From Bacteroidota bacterium (GTDB lineage Bacteria; Bacteroidota; Ignavibacteria; SZUA-365): DNA of 46,972 bases. Position numbers and translations under genes: made by a program. Under the pieces are notes generated by a model. It did no database searches. It had not been told where the DNA came from and worked only from the letters and a program-made list of their open reading frames with translations. Below are positions 36,551-44,594 of the stretch, piece by piece (position 1 is the first letter of the stretch; each line of letters begins with the position of its first letter). The stretch lies in contig JACZJN010000005.1 in the NCBI GenBank assembly GCA_014860565.1, positions 1 to 46,972 on the forward strand, written 5' to 3'.

Positions 36551-37723
36551 TCAGTCGCCGAAGCTGATGCCGAGGTCGCGGGCGGTGAGCATGGTGTCGC
36601 AGTCGAGGGGAACAACCTTCATCCGGCTCGTGGCCTTTTTCAGCGGCACGTAACGCACGGTCGGTGGATCGAGTGCCACCATGACGCCGCTCTGCCCCCT
36701 TTCGAGCGCACGAATGGCCGCGGCGCCGAAGCGCAGCGACAGCAAGCGGTCGAAGGTCGTGGGCGAGCCGCCGCGCTGAAGGTGCCCAAGCACGACATGG
36801 CGTGATTCCTGACCGGTGATTTCCTGCAGTTGTTTCGCGACGGTTTCGCCGATGCCGCCGAGACGCTCGGCACGCCCGATTTCATGTTCGAGTACGCTGC
36901 GCGTTCCTCCTTTCGGCTTGGCACCTTCGGCGACCACGACGATGGAGAACTTCCTTCCCTGTTTGACGCGCTCGACGGTCTTGCGTGCGACGATGTCGAT
37001 ATCGTAGGGAATCTCCGGTATCAGAATTGCGTCGGCCGTGCCGGAAACACCTGCGTTCAGCGCAATCCAGCCGGCATAGCGTCCCATCACTTCGACCACC
37101 ATGATGCGGCGATGTGCCTCCGCGGTGGAATGCAGGCGATCGAGACATTCGGTTGCGAATGAGACCGCGCTGTCGAAGCCGAAGGTCGAGACCGTTTCGC
37201 TCAGATCGTTGTCGATGGTTTTCGGTACACCGACGATGCGGAGTCCTTTTTCGTAGAGTGCATTGGCGATGGAGAGCGAACCGTCGCCCCCGATCGCCAC
37301 GACCGCGTCGATTCGGTTTTTCCTGCATGCGCGAATGATTTCTCCGCTGCGGTCTATCGTCTTGTAGCTGCCGTCCTTCTGCAGTACCGGGAATTCCAGC
37401 GGATTGCCCTTGTTCGTCGTTCCCAGAATCGTTCCGCCGAGATGCGTGATACCGCGCACAGCTTCGAGAGTAAGGGGGATGATTCCCCCGTCGGGATAGT
37501 CATTCGGCATGAGTAGTCCGTTATACCCGTCGCGTATCCCCACGACCTCCCATCCGCGATGAATGGCGCCGATGGTCACGGCGCGGATCACGGCGTTGAG
37601 TCCGGGAGCGTCGCCACCGCCGGTATTTATGGCGATGCGACGGATGCGTACGGTTTTCCCGATTTTTTTGACGGTGGAAGGGGTGGTGTTTGCTGAGGAA
37701 TCTGGCTTTGACCTGCGCGGCAT
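36551..37723 (-). CDS. pfkA: 6-phosphofructokinase (PfkA superfamily, mixed-signature type)
   Basis: About 390 aa; phosphorylates fructose-6-phosphate in glycolysis. Key motifs: TGGGDAPGLNAVIRA, the nucleotide site VAIGGDGSLSIA, PKTIDNDL, VVEVMGRYAGWIAL and LGHLQRGGSPTTFDRLL. The Gly in GGDGS usually marks ATP use, while the Lys in PKTIDND is usual for pyrophosphate enzymes and for the mixed group III. ATP use is therefore more likely but not certain. The start is uncertain: the ATG at 37723 is used here, with a further in-frame ATG at 37765, and neither has a good ribosome-binding site. Both give a ~30-residue basic, Ser/Thr-rich extension before the first strand (VRIRRIAINTGGG), longer than usual. 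First gene of a pair with the GH13 lipoprotein. Confidence 0.93.
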   Translation of the reverse strand: MPRRSKPDSSANTTPSTVKKIGKTVRIRRIAINTGGGDAPGLNAVIRAVTIGAIHRGWEVVGIRDGYNGLLMPNDYPDGGIIPLTLEAVRGITHLGGTILGTTNKGNPLEFPVLQKDGSYKTIDRSGEIIRACRKNRIDAVVAIGGDGSLSIANALYEKGLRIVGVPKTIDNDLSETVSTFGFDSAVSFATECLDRLHSTAEAHRRIMVVEVMGRYAGWIALNAGVSGTADAILIPEIPYDIDIVARKTVERVKQGRKFSIVVVAEGAKPKGGTRSVLEHEIGRAERLGGIGETVAKQLQEITGQESRHVVLGHLQRGGSPTTFDRLLSLRFGAAAIRALERGQSGVMVALDPPTVRYVPLKKATSRMKVVPLDCDTMLTARDLGISFGD

Positions 37724-37864
37724 GAGGGGTATTCTCGTGTTTCTGATACTTGTGATGAATAACAAATCTAACCGTGCCCGGCCTCGAACACAAACGAGTT
37801 GTTTTTTATCGCGTCGCTCCGTATTAGTTTAGTGTTCTTCAACAATTGCGATCAGGGTATTGCC

Positions 37865-40800
37865 ATGAATGTTCCGATATTCTTTGCCCTCATGGGCGGC
37901 ATCATCCTGCTCGGTTTCCTGGCCAACCTGCTGTTCAAATGGACCAAGATTCCGAGCGTGCTGCTGCTGATGGGCATCGGCGTGTTTCTCGGCCCCGTCA
38001 CTGGCTGGCTGGCCTCGGATGCCCTGCTCACCATCGCACCGTATTTCGGAACGATGGCGCTCCTGATCATCCTGTTCGAAGGCGGACTCGAACTCGACAT
38101 CCGCACCGTGGTACAGCAGGCGCCCAAGGCCGCCGTGCTTGCCGTCGGCGTCTTTGTCGTCAGTGTCGTGCTGATCATGTGTTTCGGCATTTTCGTTATG
38201 GACATGAGTACGCTCAACGCCCTGATCCTGGCCGCCGTGCTCGGCGCGACGAGTCCGGCGATCTGCATTCCGGTGGTGTCGGGACTCAGCGTACGCAACG
38301 AAATCAAGACGATCGTGAAGCTCGAGTCCGCATTGGGAGACGTGCTGCTTATCGTTTCGGTATTGCTGCTGCTCGATTTCCATGTCTCGGGCACGCAGGG
38401 CGTCGGCAGCGTGCTCATGAGCTTCGTCACGAGCTTCGGCGTGGCGCTGGTCATCGCGACGGTTACCGGCGCGCTTTGGTCGCGGCTCATCGCATGGATG
38501 GGCAAGGAACCGCTTGCGTACATGCTCACGCTGGGCTTCATCTTCCTGCTCTATTTCATGGTGGAGGAACTGCACGGCAGTGCCGCGATCGCAGTGCTGA
38601 TGTTCGGTCTCATTCTCGAAAACATGCAGGTGATGACCGATCACATTGGCATCCGACTCCGTCAATTCTTCGGCATCGACATCAAGTCGGAGAAGTTCGT
38701 TCTCAACCAGTTCATCAAGAACATCACCGAAGAGATCTCCTTTCTGCTCCGCACCTTTTTCTTCGTCTACCTCGGGATGCTGCTCGACTTCGACGAACTG
38801 ACATGGACCATCGGCCTGTTCATTCTCGGAATGACCTTGCTGCTGCTTGTCGGACGACGCCTCCTGATGATCGGCTTCCGCCGCATCGGAAAGGATTTCA
38901 CCGAAGGTGAGCTGCAAGCCATCATGGCGATGCTGCCGCGCGGACTCGCCACCGCGGTCATGGCACTGCTGCCCTTTCAGACCGGCCATATCCCCGGTAC
39001 CGAGCTGTTCCCGATGTACGCCTTCGGCGTTATCGTGCTGACGAATCTCTACATGACCGGAAGCGTGATGTTTGCCGAGCGACGCCTGAAGTCGGAGCGG
39101 CTGCGCAGTGCGGAACCCCTTCCCGTCGGCTACGCGGGGGAAACCGCGGCCGGGGAGATCCTGTTCGAAAAAGCACCCGCCGCTCCTTCGCTTGCCGATG
39201 CTGCCGCCATTGACGCTGCCGCTCACGCCGAGGCGGGTTCCGCCAGCGGGGAACACGGGACGCAGGTCGACGAACCGCAGGTGGATCGCGAGGAGCACAC
39301 GACCACCGAGGGCATGGGCGCCGCGCGCCCGACATACGATGAGCGATATCCACCGTTCGAAGCCGCGCTGTTTTCGGCCGAGGATGAGCGCGAAGCGGAG
39401 CCGCCGCCGCAAACCTTCACGGAATGGATGGCGCGAATTTTCGGCATCCACAGCGGCGACCGCGAACGCGGCTATCTCGAGGCCTACCGCGCGGCGCATA
39501 TCACCGAACCCCTGTACTGGGTGCAGATCATGCTCGCCGCCGGCATTACCACGCTTGGGCTCATCCTCGACCAGAGCGCGATCATCATCGGCGGTGCGCT
39601 GATCATGCCGATCATGTTTCCCGTTCTCGCTGCGGGACTTTCCCTCGCGTCCGGAGATCTGTACCTACTGATCCGTATTTTCTTCAAAGTCGCGCTGACC
39701 GTTTTCATCGTCGGTATGATCTCCGCAATCCTGTCCGATCTCCTTCCCTTCGCCGAAGTGACAAAGGAAATCGCGGCGCGGACGCGTCCGACGGTCATCG
39801 ATTTCCTCGTCGCACTTTTCGCCGGCATGGCGGGAGCGGCGACGCTGTCGCGAAAAAACCGTTTCGTGCAGTTTCTCCCTGCCGCCATCATCGCCATCAC
39901 GCTGCTTCCGCCGATTGCCGTCATGGGTTTCGGCATCGCCAACGGCGGTTCGCCCGAAATCATCCAGGGCGGAGCCCTGCTGTTCACGGCCAATTTCTTC
40001 GCCAACATCCTTGGCGCCATGATCGTCTTTCTGCTCGTGGGCATGCCGAAGGCCGCGACGGTCGATGTCGTGCGGAAATGGAAAGAAAAGGAACTCGCGC
40101 ACCCGGTCATCAGCATCGTATTCGAGAAGCTGCGCCTCAGCCAGGTGGTCGGACGCACGGGTTCGGTGCGCGCCCGCTTCTTTGTCATCGCGCTTTTCCT
40201 GCTCATACTGATGATTCCGCTGCAGAGCGCACTCAATCAGCTCACGCTCGAGCTGCGCGCCCGGCAGGCGATATCGGAGATCGCGCGCGCATTCGACATC
40301 AAATACCGTTCGAGCCTCATCAACACTTCCTCGCGCATCAGCGACGATCTGATCGAAGTGAAGCTGCAGGTAGCGACCAACAGCTTTTTCACTTCCGCCG
40401 ACATCGCCCGATTCGAGGAACGCGTATCGGACCGCACCGGTGTTCCAACACGACTCGATCTCGTGCAGTCCCTCAGTGATATCGGAAAGGGCAGTACGGT
40501 CAGCGAACTGCTGACGCCCTCCTCTACCGGGTCCGCGTTCAGCACGCGCACGTTTTCGGAAGCTGTCGGCGATCTCCGCTTCCAGGCCCAGAGCATACTG
40601 CGCAGCATCCCCCTTTCGAGCCGTCTTGAAATCGTGAGCATGAATGCGGAGCTGACGCTCGATACACTGAGTCCGGCGATCAATTTCATCTACCTCTCCG
40701 ACGAACCGCTGACGGAGGACGCACGGGATATTCTCGGCACACTCATCGCCGGACGCCTGTCACTTCCGGCAAACAGCCTGCAGTTCAACTGGTTTTCGAA

Positions 40801-41140
40801 TCGCTATGCCTTCGATGTCGCGAGCAGGATGGAATTCAATGCCGCGGACCGGGTGCGCCTACGCAATCTGAATAACCTGCTCATGCGCTATCCGCAGCTC
40901 GCGCTCTCCTTGCAGTTCCCTGAAGTGGACCGCGGTGCATACCGTTTCGAGCCGCAGATGGCCGAGCTGCTTGATCACGTCCCGCTGGCCGCGGACAGCA
41001 CGCGCGTGACCGTACGCCTTGTCGCTGCCCCACGCGACAGCCTCGTGGCGCGGCTCAGCGTCAAGGGCCTGCTGCCGAGCAGTGGAGCGGGCAAAACCCG
41101 CCCCATGACGCCGGGCGACAACGGCAATCAGACGCGATGA
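37865..41140 (+). CDS. Cation/proton antiporter fused to a DUF389 membrane domain
   Basis: A 1091-aa membrane protein; the ATG at 37865 starts a transmembrane segment and is preceded by AGGG. Residues ~1-410 are a CPA-type monovalent cation/proton antiporter of about 12 helices (PSVLLLMGIGVFLGP, GATSPAICIPVVSGL, ESALGDVLLIVSVLLLL, MLPRGLATAVMALL). The position that is usually N-D or D-D reads G-D. An acidic, low-complexity linker (~430-545) carries no obvious fold. A DUF389 domain (~560-760) follows: WVQIMLAAGITTLGLI, SAIIIGGALIMPIMFPVLAA, TLLPPIAVMGFG. One more helix (~780-800) then leads to a ~280-residue soluble tail of unknown fold. The substrate ion is unknown. The frame is uninterrupted across all parts, so the fusion is real unless mis-assembled. 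Confidence 0.87.
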   Translation: MNVPIFFALMGGIILLGFLANLLFKWTKIPSVLLLMGIGVFLGPVTGWLASDALLTIAPYFGTMALLIILFEGGLELDIRTVVQQAPKAAVLAVGVFVVSVVLIMCFGIFVMDMSTLNALILAAVLGATSPAICIPVVSGLSVRNEIKTIVKLESALGDVLLIVSVLLLLDFHVSGTQGVGSVLMSFVTSFGVALVIATVTGALWSRLIAWMGKEPLAYMLTLGFIFLLYFMVEELHGSAAIAVLMFGLILENMQVMTDHIGIRLRQFFGIDIKSEKFVLNQFIKNITEEISFLLRTFFFVYLGMLLDFDELTWTIGLFILGMTLLLLVGRRLLMIGFRRIGKDFTEGELQAIMAMLPRGLATAVMALLPFQTGHIPGTELFPMYAFGVIVLTNLYMTGSVMFAERRLKSERLRSAEPLPVGYAGETAAGEILFEKAPAAPSLADAAAIDAAAHAEAGSASGEHGTQVDEPQVDREEHTTTEGMGAARPTYDERYPPFEAALFSAEDEREAEPPPQTFTEWMARIFGIHSGDRERGYLEAYRAAHITEPLYWVQIMLAAGITTLGLILDQSAIIIGGALIMPIMFPVLAAGLSLASGDLYLLIRIFFKVALTVFIVGMISAILSDLLPFAEVTKEIAARTRPTVIDFLVALFAGMAGAATLSRKNRFVQFLPAAIIAITLLPPIAVMGFGIANGGSPEIIQGGALLFTANFFANILGAMIVFLLVGMPKAATVDVVRKWKEKELAHPVISIVFEKLRLSQVVGRTGSVRARFFVIALFLLILMIPLQSALNQLTLELRARQAISEIARAFDIKYRSSLINTSSRISDDLIEVKLQVATNSFFTSADIARFEERVSDRTGVPTRLDLVQSLSDIGKGSTVSELLTPSSTGSAFSTRTFSEAVGDLRFQAQSILRSIPLSSRLEIVSMNAELTLDTLSPAINFIYLSDEPLTEDARDILGTLIAGRLSLPANSLQFNWFSNRYAFDVASRMEFNAADRVRLRNLNNLLMRYPQLALSLQFPEVDRGAYRFEPQMAELLDHVPLAADSTRVTVRLVAAPRDSLVARLSVKGLLPSSGAGKTRPMTPGDNGNQTR

Positions 41141-41237
41141 CGCCGCATCCGTTGTGCTGACGCCGCATCCGTTGTGCTGACACCGCATCCGTTACGCTGA
41201 CACCGCATCCGTTGTGCTGACACCGCATCCGTTGCGC
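41138..41237. repeat. Five-copy 20-bp tandem repeat
   Basis: Five head-to-tail 20-base units with consensus TGACACCGCATCCGTTGTGC. Units 1 and 2 are identical (G at position 5); units 3 and 5 differ by one or two bases near the end. The first three bases are the stop codon of the antiporter fusion. There are no spacers, so it is not a CRISPR. Degenerate ACGCGCTGACG motifs continue at 41254-41264 and 41276-41286. Confidence 0.95.
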
Positions 41238-41381
41238 TGACCCGAGACGGCAGACGCGCTGACGCGTGTGATGAAACGCGCTGACGTGCGAAATCAGAGA
41301 CGTCGACCTTGCGACTGCTGCAGCGTTTGGCTATTTTACCAACTCACGAAAATTCATTTTCACTCTGGAAAACCCCGTCTT

Positions 41382-42173
41382 ATGGCAGATTACCAGAAAC
41401 ACCTGTACATGATCGTTTTTCCGATCAATGCGCTGGTCGCATCGCAGCTCGAACCCAATGCGTTCGCCCAGCATTACACCATCGGCAGTGCCCGTCACTT
41501 CCAGGGCAAAGTCATTTTCGCCGAACTCGACGTCACCTTTCGCGATCCGTATTTCAAGATCGACGAGTATCTGGAGCGGACTGTCGCGCATGAAGACGGC
41601 ACCCCCAAGCGCACGAAATTCATCTCTTCGTACCGTGTGCTCGAGCATGTGCCTTTCAACATCATCAAGAAGCTGTATCTGGTCACGGTCAACGGCAAGG
41701 CGCTCGAGCTGAGCCCGGGCCCCTACACTGCCGAGAACGTGCCAGGCCTCATCCGCATCTTCCAGGAAGTCGCACCCGTGCGCAACCTGATCGCATCGCG
41801 CCTCGATCAGCGCTCCTTCGGCAAGTACATCACCGAAGACACCGCGAAGGGCGCTTCGAAATTCTGTTTCACGCAGATCGATCTCAACATCGAGGAGTTC
41901 CTCGCCGAGAGCAGGCACCGCGAGGTGATCGTATCGCCCATTCCCGACAGCAATCCCTACCGCCTGCTCGACTGCCTGACGGAGTTGCAGCAGAATACCG
42001 ACAAGACGGTGAAAACGATCAGTCTGTCGTCGGTGCTGCACAGTATTTCCTATCGCGTGCTCCGGCATGGATTCTGGTTCTTCGACAAGGACGGGAAGGA
42101 ATTGTTTTTCCCGATTCCCAGCGCGCATGAACTGGAAACCACGCATTACGAATGGTGGAAAAACGCCCGGTAG
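41382..42173 (+). CDS. Unknown cytoplasmic protein with internal duplication
   Basis: A 263-aa protein without signal peptide or membrane segment; I do not recognise the family. The start at 41382 (MADYQKHLYMIVFPINAL) is the first ATG after an AT-rich, promoter-like stretch; the open frame upstream runs through repeats. The two halves look alike: NALVASQLEPNAFAQHYTIG with RNLIASRLDQRSFGKYITED, then FKIDEYLE with LNIEEFLAE, and SSYRVLEHVPFNI...VNGKALEL with ISYRVLRHGFWFF...KDGKELFF. Each unit is about 110-120 aa, ending in a beta-rich segment. It lies 71 bases before aconitase, but the inverted repeat between them suggests separate control. Confidence 0.75.
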   Translation: MADYQKHLYMIVFPINALVASQLEPNAFAQHYTIGSARHFQGKVIFAELDVTFRDPYFKIDEYLERTVAHEDGTPKRTKFISSYRVLEHVPFNIIKKLYLVTVNGKALELSPGPYTAENVPGLIRIFQEVAPVRNLIASRLDQRSFGKYITEDTAKGASKFCFTQIDLNIEEFLAESRHREVIVSPIPDSNPYRLLDCLTELQQNTDKTVKTISLSSVLHSISYRVLRHGFWFFDKDGKELFFPIPSAHELETTHYEWWKNAR

Positions 42174-42192
42174 AGGCTATCCCCACATTTCC

Positions 42193-42236
42193 TCTCCGTT
42201 TTGTATATTAGGAGACTTGCATTCTCAAAACGGAGA
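42193..42236 (+). promoter_or_regulatory. 11-bp inverted repeat over the aconitase promoter/ribosome-binding site
   Basis: TCTCCGTTTTG (42193-42203) and its exact complement CAAAACGGAGA (42226-42236) enclose 22 bases that include TATATTA (42204-42210), a possible -10 element. The right arm contains the GGAG that precedes the aconitase ATG at 42245. It could be an operator, or, if transcription starts upstream, a hairpin that hides the ribosome-binding site. Confidence 0.6.
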
Positions 42237-42244
42237 TCAGAGCA

Positions 42245-44500
42245 ATGACGATGAATTTTGACATGATTCAGCGTGCGTATTCCGCGTTTCCCGGAAAGAT
42301 CGCATCCGCGCGCGCCCTGCTGGGCCGCCCGCTGACCTATACGGAAAAGATTCTGTATTCCCATCTGTGGGAGACACCCGAAGCGCCGCTGGGACGGGGC
42401 AAGGACTACGCGAACTTCGGTCCCGACCGCGTCGCCATGCAGGACGCCACCGCGCAGATGGCGCTGCTGCAGTTCATGAGCGCCGGCATCCCGAAAGTCG
42501 CCGTTCCTTCCACGGTCCACTGCGACCATCTCATCCTCGCCGAGCACGGCGCGAAGCAGGATCTGACGTCCTCCCTCGACCTCAACCGCGAGGTGTTCGA
42601 TTTCCTCGCCTCGGTGTCGAAGAAATACGGCATCGGCTTCTGGAAGCCGGGCGCGGGCATCATCCACCAGGTCGTGCTCGAGAACTACGCCTTCCCCGGC
42701 GGCATGATGATCGGCACCGATTCGCACACCCCCAACGCGGGCGGACTCGGCATGGTCGCCATCGGTGTCGGCGGCGCGGACGCGGTGGACGTGATGGCCG
42801 GCATGCCCTGGGAACTGAAATTCCCGAAACTCATCGGTGTCAAGCTGACCGGGAAACTGAGCGGCTGGACATCCCCGAAAGACATCATCCTCAAGCTCGC
42901 GGGCATTCTCACTGTCAAGGGCGGCACGGGCGCCATCGTCGAATATTTCGGCGACGGCTGCGCGAACATCTCCGCCACGGGCAAGGGCACGATCTGCAAC
43001 ATGGGTGCGGAAATCGGCGCCACGACCTCGGTCTTCCCCTACGACGCGAAGAGCGCCGCCTACCTGCGCAGCACTGCGCGCGCCGACCTGGCGGATCTCG
43101 CCGACGGCATCGCCGCGCATCTGCAGGCCGACCCCGAAGTCGCCGCCGATCCGGAAAAGTACTACGACCAGGTGATTCACATCGACCTCGACACGCTCGA
43201 GCCGCATGTGAACGGTCCCTTCACCCCCGACCGCGCGCATCCGATCTCGGAATTCGCGAAAGCCGTGCGGGAAAACGGCTGGCCCGAGGAATTGCGCGTC
43301 GCGCTGATCGGCTCCTGCACCAATTCCAGTTACGAGGACATCGACCGCGTGGCCGCGATCGCGCGCCAGGCGAAGGAGAAGTCCCTGCTGACGAAATCCG
43401 AATTCACCATCACACCCGGTTCGGAGCAGGTGCGCGCGACCATCGAACGCGACGGACAGCTGGCACTGCTCGAGAGCATCGGCGGACAGGTGCTCGCCAA
43501 TGCCTGCGGTCCCTGCATCGGCCAGTGGAAGCGCCACGACGTGCAGAAGGGCGATCGCAACTCGATCATCACCTCCTTCAACCGCAACTTCACCGGACGC
43601 AATGACGGCAATCCCGACACGCATGCCTTCGTGGCCAGTCCGGAAACCGTCGCGGCCCTCGCGCTCGCCGGCACGCTGACCTTCGACTTCACGAAAGAGA
43701 CGCTGGTCAACGAGAAGGGCGAAACCGTGCGTCTCGACGCCCCGACCGGCGACGAACTTCCCGTACAGGGCTTCGTGCCTGATCCCGACGGCCTTGTTCC
43801 CCCGGCGGAAGACGGCAGCGGCGTCAGCGTGGTGGTCGATCCGGCGAGCAACCGCCTGCAGGTGCTCACGCCCTTCGCCCCCCCGCAGCCGGGAGAATAC
43901 GACAACCTGCGCCTGCTGCTGAAGGTGCGCGGCAAGTGCACGACCGACCACATTTCCATGGCGGGTCCGTGGCTGCGTTTCCGCGGACACCTCGACAACA
44001 TCTCGAACAACATGTTCATCGGCGCGATCAACGAATACAACGGCGTGCCGAACAAGGTGAAGAACCAGATCACCGGCGAATACGACGAAGTACCCAACGT
44101 GGCCCGCGCCTACAAAGCGGCCGGCGACGGCTGGGTCGTGATCGGCGACGAGAATTACGGTGAGGGTTCGAGCCGCGAACATGCGGCGATGGAGCCGCGT
44201 CATCTCGGCGGCAAGGCCATCATCGTCAAGTCCTTCGCCCGCATCCACGAGACCAATCTCAAGAAGCAGGGCATGCTACCGCTGACATTCGCCGATCCGG
44301 CGGACTACGCGAAAATCCAGGAAGACGACCGCATCAAGCTCGATGTGGCCAGCCTGGCACCGGCTACACAGATGACGATGACCGTCATGCATGCCGATGG
44401 TTCGAGCGACACCGTCATGCTCAACCACACGATGAATGCACAGCAGATCGAGTGGTTCCATGCCGGCAGCGCGCTCAACCTGATCGCGCGGGGGAAATAA
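42245..44500 (+). CDS. Aconitate hydratase (mitochondrial-type)
   Basis: A 751-aa 4Fe-4S enzyme interconverting citrate and isocitrate in the TCA cycle. Hallmarks: [45 protein letters not shown], the cluster cysteines in [10 protein letters not shown] (~358) and [10 protein letters not shown] (~420 and 423), and the swivelling domain with [35 protein letters not shown] and [17 protein letters not shown]. Length and order match the mitochondrial ACO2-like class rather than AcnB. GGAG lies nine bases before the ATG, inside an inverted repeat. A strong terminator follows the stop. Confidence 0.96.
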   Translation: MTMNFDMIQRAYSAFPGKIASARALLGRPLTYTEKILYSHLWETPEAPLGRGKDYANFGPDRVAMQDATAQMALLQFMSAGIPKVAVPSTVHCDHLILAEHGAKQDLTSSLDLNREVFDFLASVSKKYGIGFWKPGAGIIHQVVLENYAFPGGMMIGTDSHTPNAGGLGMVAIGVGGADAVDVMAGMPWELKFPKLIGVKLTGKLSGWTSPKDIILKLAGILTVKGGTGAIVEYFGDGCANISATGKGTICNMGAEIGATTSVFPYDAKSAAYLRSTARADLADLADGIAAHLQADPEVAADPEKYYDQVIHIDLDTLEPHVNGPFTPDRAHPISEFAKAVRENGWPEELRVALIGSCTNSSYEDIDRVAAIARQAKEKSLLTKSEFTITPGSEQVRATIERDGQLALLESIGGQVLANACGPCIGQWKRHDVQKGDRNSIITSFNRNFTGRNDGNPDTHAFVASPETVAALALAGTLTFDFTKETLVNEKGETVRLDAPTGDELPVQGFVPDPDGLVPPAEDGSGVSVVVDPASNRLQVLTPFAPPQPGEYDNLRLLLKVRGKCTTDHISMAGPWLRFRGHLDNISNNMFIGAINEYNGVPNKVKNQITGEYDEVPNVARAYKAAGDGWVVIGDENYGEGSSREHAAMEPRHLGGKAIIVKSFARIHETNLKKQGMLPLTFADPADYAKIQEDDRIKLDVASLAPATQMTMTVMHADGSSDTVMLNHTMNAQQIEWFHAGSALNLIARGK

Positions 44501-44530
44501 CGCGCCGCGTTCTTCCGAACCTGAAATATC

Positions 44531-44571
44531 AAAAATCCCGGTCGCCAATAAACAGCGACCGGGATTTTTTT
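44531..44571. terminator. Bidirectional rho-independent terminator
   Basis: AAAAATCCCGGTCGC (44531-44545) pairs perfectly with GCGACCGGGATTTTT (44555-44569) around a nine-base loop, followed by a T-run to 44571. The A-run on the left makes it work on the other strand as well. It lies between the convergent stops of aconitase (44500) and the secreted protein (44595). Confidence 0.93.
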
Positions 44572-44594
44572 AACCATTACGCGCTCATGACTTC

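Noticed and set aside
37829-39499. A 556-codon frame antisense to the antiporter
   Set aside because: Composition is rich in His, Glu, Asp and Gln, as expected for the complement of hydrophobic codons; the antiporter frame is clear.
41138-41237. The 20-bp array as a CRISPR
   Set aside because: The units abut without spacers and no cas gene is in the window.
42146-44248. A 700-codon open frame antisense to aconitase
   Set aside because: It lies opposite a complete, conserved enzyme; its His/Arg/Val-rich composition is what the complement of GC-rich codons gives. No ribosome-binding site or family motif supports it.
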